The position numbers were made by a program, and so were the translations under genes. A stretch of 64,000 nt of DNA from Timema cristinae (Eukaryota > Arthropoda > Insecta > Phasmatodea > Timematidae): the NCBI GenBank assembly GCA_039000515.1, contig JBCFYV010011135.1, positions 15,328,376 through 15,392,375 of the forward strand, in the 5' to 3' direction. Below the pieces are notes generated by a model. The model was not told where the DNA came from. It did not search any database and saw only the letters and a program-made list of their open reading frames with translations. Of the stretch, positions 10,500 through 21,470 are shown in pieces. How positions within the stretch are numbered: the stretch's first letter is position 1; each line of letters opens with the position of its first letter.

Positions 10500-13394
10500 C
10501 TTCCTTGTCACGGGGTGTTGCAGGTGTTACAAGTGTGATGGTGGGTTGGTTCGTCTTGTCACTGAAACTTCCATAGGGTGTTACAGGTGTTACAGTGGTG
10601 ATGGTGGGTTGGTTCGTCTTGTCACTGAACTCTGCAAGTGGTGTTGCAGGTGTTACAGGAGTGATGGTGGGTTGGTTCGTCTTGTCACTGAACCCTCCAC
10701 GGGGTGTTACAGGTGTTACAGTGGTGATGGTGGGTTGGTTCGTCTTGTCACTGAACCCTCCACGTGGTGTTACAGGTGTTACAGTGGTGATGGTGGGTTG
10801 GTTCGTCTTGTCACTGAACCCTCCACGGGGTATTACAGGTGTTACAGTGGTGATGGTGGGTTGGTTCGTCTTGTCACTGAAACTTCCATAGGGTGTTACA
10901 GGTGTTACAAGTGTGATGGTGGATTGGTTCATCTTGTCAATGAACCCTACACGGGGTGTTACAGGTGTTACAGTGGTGATGGTGGGTTGGTTCGTCTTGT
11001 CACTGAACTCTGCAAGTGGTGTTGCAGGTGTTACAGGAGTGATGGTGGGTTGGTTCGTCTTGTCACTGAACCCTCCACGGGGTATTACAGGTGTTACAGT
11101 GGTGATGGTGGGTTGGTTCGTCTTGTCACTGAAACTTCCATAGGTGTTACAGGTGTTACAAGTGTGATGGTGGATTGGTTCATCTTGTCAATGAACCCTA
11201 CACGGGGTATTACAGGTGTTACAGTGGTGATGGTGGGTTGGTTCGTCTTGTCACTGAAACTTCCATAGGGTGTTACAGGTGTTACAAGTGTGATGGTGGA
11301 TTGGTTTATCTTGTCAATGAACCCTCCACGGGGTGTTACAGGTGTTACAAGTGTGATGGTGGGTTGGTTCATCTTGTCAATGAACCCTCCACGTGGTGTT
11401 ACAGGTGTTACAGGAGTGATGGTGGGTTGGTTCGTCTTGTCACTGAACCCTCCACGGGGTGTTACAGGTGTTACAGTGGTGATGGTGGGTTGGTTCGTCT
11501 TGTCACTGAACCCTCCACGTGGTGTTACAGGTGTTACAGTGGTGATGGTGGGTTGGTTCGTCTTGTCACTGAACCCTCCACGGGGTATTACAGGTGTTAC
11601 AGTGGTGATGGTGGTTGGTTCGTCTTGTCACTGAAACTTCCATAGGGTGTTACAGGTGTTACAAGTGTGATGGTGGATTGGTTCATCTTGTCAATGAACC
11701 CTACACAGGGTGTTACAGGTGTTACAGTGGTGATGGTGGGTTGGTTCGTCTTGTCACTGAACCCTCCACGGGGTGTTACAGTGGTGATGGTGGGTTGGTT
11801 CGTCTTGTCACTGAAACTTCCATAGGGTGTTACAGGTGTTACAAGTGTGATGGTGGATTGGTTCATCTTGTCAATGAACCCTACACGGGGTGTTACAGGT
11901 GTTACAGTGGTGATGGTGGGTTGGTTCGTCTTGTCACTGAACTCTGCAAGTGGTGTTGCAGGTGTTACAGGAGTGATGGTGGTTGGTTCGTCTTGTCACT
12001 GAACCCTCCACGGGTGTTACAGGTGTTACAGTGGTGATGGTGGGTTGGTTCGTCTTGTCACTGAACCCTCCACGTGGTGTTACAGGTGTTAGAAGTGTGA
12101 TGGTGGATTGGTTCATCTTGTACTGAACCCTCCACGGGGTGTTACAGGTGTTACAGTGGTGATGGTGGATTGGTTCATCTTGTCTCTGAACCCTCCACGG
12201 GGGTTACAGGTGTTAGAAGTGTGATGGTGGATTGGTTTATCTTGTCAATGAACCCTCCACGGGTGTTACAGGTGTTACAAGTGTGATGGTGGATTGGTTC
12301 ATCTTGTCAATGAACCCTCCACGGGGTGTTACAGGTGTTACAAGTGTGATGTGAATTGGCTCGTCTTGTTTTTGAACCCTCCACGGGTGTTGCAGGTGTT
12401 ACAGTGGTGATGTTGGGTTGGTTCATCTTGTCACTGAACCCTCCACGGGGTATTACAGGTGTTACAAGGGTGATGGTGAATTGGCTCGTCTTGTCACTGA
12501 ACCCTCCACGGGGTGTTGCAGGTGTTACAGTGGTGATGTTGGGTTGGCTCGTCTTGTCACTGAACCCTCCACGGGGTGTTGCAGGTGTTACAAGGGTGAT
12601 GGTGGATTGGTTCATCTTGTCAATGAACCCTCCACGGGGTGTTACAGGTGTTACAAGTGTGATGGTGGATTGGTTCATCTTGTCTCTGAACCCTCCACGG
12701 GGTGTTACAGGTGTTACAAGTTTGATGGTGGATTGGTTCATCTTGTCAATGAACCCTCCACGGGGTGTTACAGGTGTTACAAGTGTGATGGTGGATTGGT
12801 TCATCTTGTCAATGAACCCTCCACGTGGTGTTACAGGTGTTACAAGTGTGATGGTGGATTGGTTCATCTTGTCTCTGAACCCTCCATGGGTGTTACAGGT
12901 GTTACAAGTGTGATGGTGGATTGGTTCATCTTGTCAATGAACCCTCCACGTGGTGTTACAGGTGTTACAAGTGTGATGGTGGATTGGTTCATCTTGTCTC
13001 TGAACCCTCCACGGGGTGTTACAGGTGTTACAAGTGTGATGGTGGATTGGTTCATCTTGTCTCTGAACCCTCCACGGGGTGTTACAGGTGTTACAAGTTT
13101 GATGGTGGATTGGCTCATCTTGTCAATGAACCCTCCACGGGGTGTTACAAGTGTGATGGTGGATTGGTTCATCTTGTCAATGAACCCTCCACGTGGTGTT
13201 ACAGGTGTTACAAGTGTGATGGTGGATTGGTTCATCTTGTCTTGAACCCTCCACGGGGTGTTACAGGTGTTACAAGTGTGATGGTGGATTGGTTCATCTT
13301 GTCACTGAACCCTCCACGGGGTGTTACAGGTGTTACAAGGTGATGGTGAATTGGTTCATCTTGTCAATGAACCCTCCACGGGGTGTTACAGGTG
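10500..13394. repeat. 63-bp minisatellite, about 45 units, abutting exon A
   Basis: The unit contains GGTGTTACAGGTGTTACA, GATGGTGGGTTGGTTC and CTTGTC then GAACCCTCCACGG. Because 63 is divisible by three, all frames on both strands stay open for hundreds of bases; these are not genes. Two main unit classes exist (GTGGTGATGGTGGGTTGG..CACTGAA and AGTGTGATGGTGGATTGG..CAATGAA). The first is mixed with the second before about 12100, and the second dominates after 12600. Blocks of several units are repeated, which shows segmental expansion. The last, partial unit ends inside the exon A acceptor region. Confidence 0.97.
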
Positions 13395-13641
13395 CGGCAG
13401 CGTATATCGTGGGACCAGTAGCAGTAACCACGATGACCCGACGCAGCTCGTCGCGACGCTCCAGGTGACGGAGCTGGTGGGGGCTGTGTCCATGATGTAC
13501 GGCATGCTACTCCACCAAGGAGCGCCGGCGCGCGGTGCCGCCTCCCCACCCCCGGCCCTGCCCCCTCACACCGTGGTGGTGGCCACCGCCACAGCCAGAC
13601 TGTTGAGCAGAGTGGCGCAGCTCAATCTTCACATGTTTCAG
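13392..13641 (+). CDS. SCAPER: SCAPER internal exon A (C-terminal region)
   Basis: Internal coding exon of the SCAPER homologue, a protein known in vertebrates to bind cyclin A and sit at the endoplasmic reticulum. The translation contains a DPTQL motif, then ELVGAVSMMYGMLLH, a proline-rich stretch, and a conserved TATARLLSRVAQLNLHMFQ end. It lines up with the SCAPER segment that in human reads DPTGL and later LPAFQ. It ends in a complete codon at CAG|GTAAAC, so the downstream intron is phase 0. The acceptor is ambiguous: TTACAG at 13391 or GCGGCAG at 13400, both giving phase 2 and differing by three codons. The exon is GC-rich compared with its flanks. It directly follows a 63-bp minisatellite whose last unit supplies the acceptor region. 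Identification comes from recognised family motifs, not from a search. Confidence 0.88.
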
Positions 13642-13739
13642 GTAAACTTGAAGACTTTGGTTTGACTTCTTTACCCGGAGGTGTTTTAACGCGTTTGAAT
13701 TGGTTTATACACTTAATTATAATTTGATTGGAAACGATT

Positions 13740-14030
13740 TTTCTCTTCTATTGTTTAACCACTCTTTTTCTTTCTTAATAAACTATTATGTACTCTTTTG
13801 ACTAGCCATTTTACACTCACTTGATTAGCTATTTAGTACTCTATTAACAATTTTGTACTGTCTTTACTAACCCTTTTCTACGTTCTTGTTTAACCTTTTT
13901 ATAATATCTTGATTTACAGTTTTTTACTAGCTTGGTTAATTATTCTCTACTATTTTTACTCTTTTGTATTCTTTTGACTAACAATTTTGTTTAACCATTT
14001 TTTACTTTCCTTATTAACAAATCTTTGTTC
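13740..14030. repeat. Degenerate ~30-bp tandem array downstream of exon A
   Basis: Diverged repeats of a T-rich motif like CTCTTTTGACTAACCATTTT, with GACTA, TTAAC and TACTC recurring roughly every 30 bp. It begins about 100 bp after the exon A donor. Confidence 0.6.
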
Positions 14031-14048
14031 TAAAAATGTTGTACCTCT

Positions 14049-14288
14049 CCGGTGGCCGCGTGGTCTGATGCATCACTCTTGCAATAGATTATACTCGTAC
14101 TATCGAAGACGGATAGATCGTTGTTTGATGCCGGTCGGGTGTATTGAGAGGTTTTATTTTCAAAATGTTTTTCCACCTTATCTTCACGCAAATTTGGGTA
14201 CTCTCGCTTTAAATCGAACCTTCCTAATCCCTACACATTAGTGTAATTAGTACACAGGCTATAACCCGAACGGGTAGTAAGACACGTT
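14049..14288 (+). mobile_element. SINE-C copy
   Basis: Head GGTGGCCGCGTGGTCTGATG, diverged B-box region, Then CACGCAAATTTGGGTAC and the shared tail AACCCGAACGGGTAGTAAGA. Confidence 0.8.
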
Positions 14289-14426
14289 TATTAAAAAAGT
14301 TTGTAACACTGTATTTTACCATTTATTTTTACTTTTTACCGTTGCTATGTCGCGCAGCCATGTATAGTTCATCCCTCGTAAAATTGCACCAGACGTATCC
14401 CTAACTACAGAGCTACAGTATGGAAG

Positions 14427-14705
14427 GGTGATCTGGTGGTCAAGGGGTAAGGTGTTGGACTTATGTGTTGGGGGTCCGGAGTTCAATCCTCGGTCCCGGC
14501 ACAGTTTTATCTGATTGCCAAACCCTTCCTCCACCTCTGACAAGATGTGTATTAATCACAACTTGTGAATATGGGGAATGACAGGCCTCCACCGTGGTTC
14601 GGATTCCACGTTGAACTGTATATCCTCCGTTTCATCTCACAATCACCTTACCATTACACATTAGTGTAAGTGTGTATAATCCGAACGGGTAGTAAGACGC
14701 AGTGC

Positions 14706-14769
<64 letters not shown>
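14427..14769 (+). mobile_element. SINE-A, full length with long TAA tail
   Basis: The head carries A-box-like TGGTCAAGGGGTAAGG and B-box-like GAGTTCAATCC. The body has CACCGTGGTTCGGATTCC and the shared tail, followed by about 20 TAA units. Confidence 0.93.
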
Positions 14770-14770
<1 letters not shown>

Positions 14771-16147
14771 TTGTATTATGAACTTGTTAAATTTTAAATG
14801 TTTTGTTGTGTGTTCAATCTTTCCTTTAATATATATGGGTGTTCAAGTATTACGTAAGCACCATGGATGGGAGGGGGGCGGTATGGGGCTCGTAATTTGC
14901 TTATTTTGGATGAAAATGTGAAAAGGGGGGGGGGGACCTCCAGAACAATGCTTACTTAAGACAGAGAGAGAGATTGTTAAGACTGGCGCAGTGACACAGC
15001 CAACCCAAATAGACACAATAATTAGACCTAAATTTTCCAGCCCAAATTAACTAAGGTATATTCTAAAATATATTGTTTTAGAAATGTATTTTAAAATCTA
15101 TGTATAATATACAAAAACAACTGTTAATATAATTTGAAAATTCTATTTAATATGTAGCTCTATGTCTACACCGAGCTGGAAAGTGTTTAAAGTGTTGGGA
15201 CATGAATTCACTGGGCTTGGTCATCAGATTAAAAGTAGTTGGGAGTTTTTTATAGGCCTATCTATAATAATTAATGTATTCACTAATAGTATTTTTGATG
15301 GTTTCATTTAAATTTAAATTATTTTTAAATATCATTTATCTTTTTTTAAATTCTTGTTTAGTACAATACATTTAAATTGATTTTATGACAGGGTTTATTG
15401 TGAATTATTTTGCACTATTATTTTATATATCTATGTTGATAATAACCAGAAAATTATAAATTGCATAAAAAATAATGGCTATTCCTGTGAATTTTTTTTT
15501 TAAAGTGGTTAAAATAAAACTTAGGCAAGCAGTATGTAGGAGAAAGAGGGGGTCGGGCTCTTGGTTATTTTTGCTTACAAAACGGGTGTACGGGGATCCA
15601 AAATGACTAAAAATGTGCTTACACAATACTTAAACGCCCCCTCTTTGCGGTCTGTAAGCCATGGAAGTCGTGTATCTACACTTTAATCACGGCGGATGAT
15701 GAGTATCTGATAGATACTACGAAGCCTCCCCCCCCTTACCCCCCCCCCTTTTCAACCATCCCAATCACCGCCTCAATGAATGTGGAATGGACTGTTGTCC
15801 AAACACTGCAAGTAAAGAGGGGGGGGGGGGTATATTTGTCTCTGGGCTCACCAATATTTGGACGGATTTAATTGAATGGTTTCACCATCTAAATTAGCTT
15901 TTGTGCTGGTCTGGCTCTAGAAAAGGGGGGTACGGGGGGGTGTAGAAGGTAGCTAGCTAGCGAGTTCGTCGGGTGAAGGGTTTTAGAGGAGAGGGAGGAG
16001 GGGGTTTGTGTACCCTAGACCCCCAGTTTGGCTTCATCTGTGTACACATTTATTGCCCCTCCCCCCCACCCACCCCCCATTTCTCCTTCCTCAAACGATC
16101 TAGCGATCCACAACTCCGCGCTCTTTCGCTTCAGCTGTTTGTTTGAC

Positions 16148-16148
16148 T

Positions 16149-16185
<37 letters not shown>
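16148..16185 (+). repeat. (ATC)n microsatellite
   Basis: About twelve uninterrupted ATC triplets. Confidence 0.97.
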
Positions 16186-16414
16186 GGGTCATTCTGGCTT
16201 GCAACCTGTCTTCTTTTTACAGAAAAAATATTCTTTTTTTGTTTTTCAAAAGAAGAGGTCTCTCTACTCTAGTAACAAAATACTTGGCATTACCAAAAGT
16301 GCGCGCCCCTTTTTTGCTTTTTTTTTAGCCTGCGAACTACATTTTCGAGGGGGGGGGGAATACTATTTCTGGTTATTCGATTGGGTTTATTTTCCATAGG
16401 GTTCTCTTTGGTTA

Positions 16415-16656
16415 CCCGTCTCGGTGGCGTAGTTAGCTAACGCGATAGTTTCGTGTTCAGCTAGACTGACGAGGAGAGTGAGGTTCGAATTTCGCTCGGG
16501 TGAACTGGGGGTGGTTTTTTCATAGATTGTTTTCTACTCTCCCTCCCACGCAAATGCGGGTCCACTTCCTTTATATTCAACCTTCTCAATTCATAATCCA
16601 TTAGCGTAATTAGTACTTAAGCGTATAGCCCGAACGCGTAGTAAGACGTTATTCTA
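16415..16656 (+). mobile_element. SINE-B with target-site duplication
   Basis: Head CCCGTCTCGGTGGCGTAG with B-box-like GAGGTTCGAATTTC; tail CCCGAACGCGTAGTAAGACG. TTTGGTTA occurs at 16407-16414 and 16657-16664, flanking the element. Confidence 0.9.
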
Positions 16657-17250
16657 TTTGGTTAGTAAAAAAACGCGAATACAAAAATATAGGCTCGATT
16701 TAATGTAATTTACGATCTGTAGAGTGTTTTTATACATGCATAGACTGTATGGACTAGGAATGGCGAATCTATGGGTGGCACGCAGACATAAAATAAATAA
16801 ACACTAAATAAAACTTTTCTCACGTTGTATAATATGTTTAAATCAATAATATTTCGGCAGCCATGTCATTCATTGTCATGTCACAATGAATTATGTGAAT
16901 TCCATGCTTAGAAATCGTCTTGGTTTGTACTACAATGCATCTCGTGTGCTTTTGAATACAACAAGCTATCAGCCAGGGGTAATACAACATGTTTCGAACT
17001 AATATTGAAAAGATTATGTAAGTCTTTGATTTTAATATAATAAATATGAATTTATTGTCTCTTTTTTTTCACTGATGCTGTTACTTTCAATGGTTTTACT
17101 TAAATTTATTAAAATCAATATTATCTAAGACACTTTTACAATCTAATAAATTTTACTTCTTTAAAATTAGCATTATTTACCATTTTATTTAAGTTATTAA
17201 TTACATCTCATAATAATTAAGTTTTAATGCAAATTAGAAATGACACACTG

Positions 17251-17657
17251 AGTCCTTAAGGTGAAAGTGTAGTGTACGTGAGAAAAAGACAATGTTTTTT
17301 CGCAATTTTGGTCGCATTTTTTTTTTTTTTTTTTTAAATAAATCAAATATTTCTCCAGTAGAAACGTTTAGTTTAATTTTCTTCACATGGCGATATCAAA
17401 ATTGGTTAAATATCTGTCATGAGCATAGCGGCATTAGATGAGAAACTTTTTAAATGAAAAGAAAAATTTGTCATAAAACACAACCAGGTGACCCTCGAAA
17501 GATATTCAACAAATGTTGCTATCGCTATTTGAAGATAATTAAACTAAACGTTGCTACTGGAGCAATATTTGTTTTAATTTTGACCAAAGAAATGTTTTGC
17601 TATAAAGACTGCCAAATCACTGGCCTTTTTAGCGTCCCTTTCCACCTCGCCTTGACT
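17251..17657. mobile_element. P foldback element, near-complete, 9-bp target duplication
   Basis: Long inverted repeats. The left arm has AAATATTTCTCCAGTAGAAA, TAGTTTAATTTTCTTCAC and GATATCAA, and the right arm carries their complements (GATAATTAAACTAAACGTTG, CTACTGGAGCAATATTTG). The outer ends AGTCCTTAAGG and CGCCTTGACT are roughly complementary. GACACACTG flanks both sides (17242-17250 and 17658-17666). Long inverted repeats plus a 9-bp duplication suggest a Mutator-like non-autonomous element; the superfamily is inference. Confidence 0.75.
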
Positions 17658-18056
17658 GACACACTGGCTGGAAAAGTTTCTCCATCCTTGATATATAAAA
17701 ATGGACAATGTAACACTATTGAATTACTCGCCCCACGTTGGGCGTCGATTGAAACACTACGGATTAATTCTCAGATATAATAATGCTGTGACGATGTTTA
17801 GGTTGTCTATAGCTCCGTGGTCGAGCGCCTATCATCAATGTACGGAAAAGATACCGTTTAACCAGCTGTTAATTTCTCTGTGGTCGAGCACTAATTAGAA
17901 CGGTATAATTAATTAAATGTAAGAAAGAGGACTGTTGATGGCTGTTTATTCACACACGGTTTATTTAAATGACATCTGTTAATTACTTATACATACTCCA
18001 ATTAAATGCTTTATATCAATGCATACTTGTGATGTTAATGTAAGTTATTTTATACT

Positions 18057-18310
18057 ACCCGCCTCGGTGGCGTAGTTGGCTAACGCGCTAGTCGTGTTGA
18101 GCTCGGCCGCCGAGGACGGGGAGATCGAGGTTCGAATCTCTGTCGGGTGAACTGGGGGTCGTTTTTCTAAATGATTTTCCACTCTGCCTCCACGCAAATG
18201 CGGGTTCACTTCCTCTAATTCAACCTTCCCAATTCCCAATCCCTTAGCGTAATTAGTACTTAAAGCGTATAACCCGAACGGGTAGTAAGACGGGTGCTAA
18301 ATAATAATAA
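18057..18310 (+). mobile_element. SINE-B with 11-bp target-site duplication
   Basis: ACCCGCCTCGGTGGCGTAG head, GAGGTTCGAATCTC B box, shared tail and a short TAA end. TATTTTATACT is present at 18046-18056 and 18311-18321. Confidence 0.96.
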
Positions 18311-19730
18311 TATTTTATACTGTGTTAGACTGTGACTGCCAGTGTGTGGCTCTGACTGACTTGTGCTGTGGATGGATCCCTGGTGTGGGATGTTTGGATG
18401 CCTGGCTGATACGCACAACGGTTTATATATGACATACCCCTTGCATCTTTCTCCCTTCGTCAACAGTGTAAAAACTAACTAATAGAAAGAGTCCTGGCGA
18501 CAGGTGTTGTGAAAGCTAGCTTCTTATTGGTGTAGGGCATTGGCGTCTTTGCCAAACACTGCGTAGTTGTTCCTTTAACAGGAAATATTGTATAAAAAAT
18601 ATATTTTAGTGGTGAAATCCTTTTCCCATTATTTCTGGAAGCGCGTGTTTCTTCATGGATGAATCATAAAAGGATACTCTACATATGTTACTTTAAAGAA
18701 AAATTGCCTTCATCAATGACCTTTTATATATTTTAGATTGATCCAAACAAATATCATTAAAACAACTGCACAGTGAAAACTTTTTATAATTTTTTTTTGC
18801 TTCAGGATGAAGTACAATCTATGCCAAATTTTGTATGTGCGGGGTGGGGCCTAAACAATATTTATACGATTAGTAATTTGAAAACTGAAATTTTAACTGA
18901 AAAGTAAATATTCACAGGCTAAATAAAAGCAAACTACATACTACAATTTTTAAAGATAATGTCACTCAAGTGAGCTCCACCGGACGTCAGACAAACCTCA
19001 GCACGTTGTCCATCACTTTCCTCAGAACAGATCGTCTAATTGTTTCTGACCCATCCTGTATATATATTAATCTTCTCTTTCAGAAATATAAACATTTTAT
19101 GTGGGCTCACACAGAAAATTCCTTTTCTTGACATATTTTGGCGGCAGCGAACTTGTTGAAAAGATCACACTCTTTTGAAATTCCCTTGTAGGTGAATTTA
19201 TATAATCCTACTACATGTACTGCAAATCAACGGAAAATGAGCTTTAATTTTAGTCTTAGTTAGATTGGTGCTTATTTTGACTAGTCCTAATACATAGCAT
19301 CTGAGCTAAACATATCTTCCCAAAAATGACCTTAAGAATACATTAAATACGTATGTTATATTAAATAGACCTAGCTCATATAGTAATCTCTTTCTTTTAT
19401 TCACAACTAAACTGTTTTTAAGTACCTACTTAATGTCATGTATTTATAGCTAATAATTGCTGTCCATTATAATTTACAAAAACTTAAAATTCATTGACTA
19501 CAAAGTTATACTCGTTTAAATCTAACATAAGAAGTGATGCTGTTTTGAAATTGGCGCACAAATTCTCGGCTGATTGGTCGTTACCGTACTGTTTAGTCTG
19601 GTCAAGGGAAGCGTTACCAAACTGAGCTCTGTATCGTCTCGGTCATAAACATTTCGTAAACATCGATACCAGATCAACCGCGAAAACACGCCTATACTCT
19701 GGCATCGCCGTTGCGTAGCAACAGATAGCG

Positions 19731-20008
19731 ATTGGTGACCTGGTGATCTAGGGGTAAGGTGTCAGACTTCTGTGCTGGCGACCGGGGTTCAATCCTCGGT
19801 CCCGGCACAGATTTATCTGATTTCCAAACCCTTCCTACACCTCTGACAAGACATCTTGTGAATGTGTGGAATGCCAGGTCGCCACCGTGGTTCGGATTCC
19901 ACGTTAAACTGTAGGTCCTTCATTTCATCTCACAATCACCCTACCATTACACATTAGCGTAAGTGCGTATAACCCGAACGGGTAGTAAGACGCGGTGCTA
20001 ATAATAAT
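19731..20008 (+). mobile_element. SINE-A, full length with 11-bp target-site duplication
   Basis: GGTGACCTGGTGATCTAGGG head, GGGGTTCAATCCTC B box and shared tail. AACAGATAGCG occurs at 19720-19730 and again at 20009-20019. Confidence 0.96.
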
Positions 20009-20137
20009 AACAGATAGCGCCGGGGCGGTACATGAAGTTAGCGAATAGAGAGAGTTGCTGTTGGCGTTACCGGCGTGAAAGACTTTACAACTAACGTCAT
20101 GGGCGTTACATGGGCGAAGGAGGCAAGGCGTTAAACG

Positions 20138-20222
20138 GCCTAGAAAACTTAGGCTAACGGCCTGAGGGTTGGCTGTACAGACCACATGACACCCTCTATC
20201 CGCTTATGTTGGAACTATCATC
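20138..20222 (+). mobile_element. SINE-E 3' fragment
   Basis: CCTAGAAAACTTAGG, GACCACATGACACCCTCTAT and ATGTTGGAACTATC correspond in order to the distal part of the SINE-E copy at 26668. Confidence 0.5.
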
Positions 20223-20516
20223 TTTAGGGCTGACTCCATGGAGTGTTTGTTTGCGTACTAATACACTTTGGGTGCATTGCATGCTGGGACTGGTGAAAAT
20301 AAAACTGGTCTGTTAACCTTTGTACGAAGCACACAAAGTGAATTAAGGTGAGGTAGAAGGAAATTTGAGCTTCAGCCCATACGTTTGCAATTTTTGTAAA
20401 AAAAAAACCCTTCTTTGGTTCCAGTAGATACATTAAATTTAATTTTCTACATAACAACAGTTCTTGGATAGAGGAGCTGAGAAATTTGAACTTAACTTTA
20501 CTTTTTATTTCCATTT

Positions 20517-20715
20517 AAAATGCCTTTTTCAAATGCCCCTATTCTCGTGACAGATATTCAATAATGTTTGAGATTACTGTTGTAGTAAATTAAAACAATT
20601 TATATCTACTAGAGCAACATTTATTTCATTTTGACTAAAAAAAATTATGTATATCATTTAAAAAAAACTGCCAAGATACTGATCTTAACCTTATCTTCCA
20701 CCTCACCTTAAGACT
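20517..20715. mobile_element. P foldback element, right half
   Basis: CGTGACAGATATTCAA, ATCTACTAGAGCAACATTT, TTTTGACTAAA and the terminal CACCTCACCTTAAGACT agree with the right arm of P copies. The terminus is complementary to the AGTC..TTAAGG left end of the 17251 copy. Confidence 0.65.
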
Positions 20716-20750
20716 CCCTCGTTGCACGTTTTCCTCTCTCTTTTTTTTTT

Positions 20751-20808
20751 AGTACAGCGTCTTACTACCTGTTCAGGTTATACTCATATGTACTAATTAC
20801 ACTAATCA
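20751..20808 (-). mobile_element. SINE tail fragment (B/C type)
   Basis: GCGTCTTACTACCTGTTCAG then TACTAATTACACTAAT is the complement of the shared SINE tail. The rest of the element is absent. Confidence 0.7.
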
Positions 20809-20864
20809 TTATTACGTATACTTTTTAAAACTATTGATTATAATCAGCACACGATAATTTCTAT

Positions 20865-21100
20865 GAGCGAGAGTGAAAGGGCCTACCGATTTTGCTGGGA
20901 AAGGTATTTTCACATGCCATTCCGGGTTCTTTTACACGCCACAATCGACATGGGACTGACGGCCTTATTTACCCTCCGAAGGAAGTTGTGCTACGGATTT
21001 TTATCGCTCGAGAAAAAATATGTTTACCTCAACTGGGTTTGAACCCTTGAACATTGGGTCTTCCAGAAGAAAACTTTACCCCAAGAACACCGAGGTAGAC
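20865..21100 (-). mobile_element. SINE-J, tRNA-derived
   Basis: In sense orientation the head reads CCTCGGTGTTCTTGGGGTAA (A-box-like), then GGGTTCAAACCCAG (B-box-like). The body is shared with 35515-35765: CCTACCGATTTTGC..AAAGGTATTTTCA and ACGCCACAATCGACATGGGA. Confidence 0.75.
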
Positions 21101-21111
21101 AATCTTGATAG

Positions 21112-21284
21112 TTAAGAATTAAGAAGGTTGAATTTATAGGAAGTGTGCTCACATTTGCGTGGAAAACTATTTAGCAAAAACCGCCCTCAGTACACCCGAC
21201 CGGAATTCAAACCCCGATCTCTTTTGTCATCGGCAGTCTAGTCAAACACGAGAGTGACGCCTTAGACCTCAATGCACTGCCTCC
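21112..21284 (-). mobile_element. SINE-C, tail-truncated, just upstream of exon B
   Basis: CAGTACACCCGACCGG, CCCCGATCTC and GAGAGTGACGCCTTAGACC are the complement of the SINE-C head. The element ends 36 bp before the exon B acceptor. Confidence 0.75.
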
Positions 21285-21320
21285 AGGATTAAAAAAACTT
21301 GTCGTTTTGTGTCCCTGCAG

Positions 21321-21469
21321 AGCGTGTTGGGGGCTGAAGGTATATCCCTGCAGTTCCGTCATATGGCCAGCTACCTGTTGTGGTATTGCTCCCACGATAA
21401 TGAGAAGGAACTGCTCCACGAGGTCATCCGGGTCGTGGGTACTTCGCCGTCAACAACCATGACAACCAG
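21321..21469 (+). CDS. SCAPER: SCAPER internal exon B, with one-base frameshift
   Basis: Second SCAPER exon, continuing in phase 0 from exon A. The acceptor is TGTCCCTGCAG|AGC and the donor ACCAG|GTCAGT. It encodes the conserved [20 protein letters not shown] block and [11 protein letters not shown]. After VVG (about 21437-21440) the original frame continues as [10 protein letters not shown], but the next frame reads [10 protein letters not shown], which matches the conserved SCAPER sequence (human YFTVNHPDNQ). The exon is 149 bp; one restored base would make 150 bp and keep phase 0 into exon C. The missing base lies in a GGG run, which fits a long-read consensus error, but a real null allele cannot be excluded. 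A 60-bp tandem array begins within a few bases of the donor. Confidence 0.88.
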
Positions 21470-21470
21470 G

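Larger units (their letters stand above)
1..13391 (+). other. SCAPER intron upstream of exon A (partial)
   Basis: No exon for the preceding conserved SCAPER segment was recognised here, so this is read as one intron longer than 13 kb that starts before the window. Besides the elements listed separately, 1-650, 2790-4060, 4222-5400, 5630-6060, 6520-7380, 7630-8120 and 9210-10490 are AT-rich sequence in which I see no gene, only short low-complexity runs. Confidence 0.6.
13642..21320 (+). other. SCAPER intron A-B
   Basis: Bounded by CAG|GTAAAC and CCCTGCAG|AGC, both phase 0. It holds a degenerate tandem array, SINE-A, -B, -C and -J copies and the P foldback elements. 14770-16400 contains several poly-G and poly-C runs and an ATC microsatellite but no gene. 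16665-17250, 17670-18045 and 18320-19720 show nothing I can name. Confidence 0.85.

Noticed and set aside
10453..13343. Long open frames on both strands encoding 21-residue repeats
   Set aside because: They arise from the 63-bp unit, which keeps every frame open when no indel occurs. No non-repetitive coding sequence, start context or homology supports a protein.
14427..14520. tRNA-like sequences throughout the window as functional tRNA genes
   Set aside because: They have A- and B-box-like motifs, but their 3' sides run into SINE bodies with shared tails and target duplications, so they are SINE heads.
16028..16399. Frame with a polyhistidine run
   Set aside because: The histidines come from the ATC microsatellite; the flanks are homopolymer-rich.
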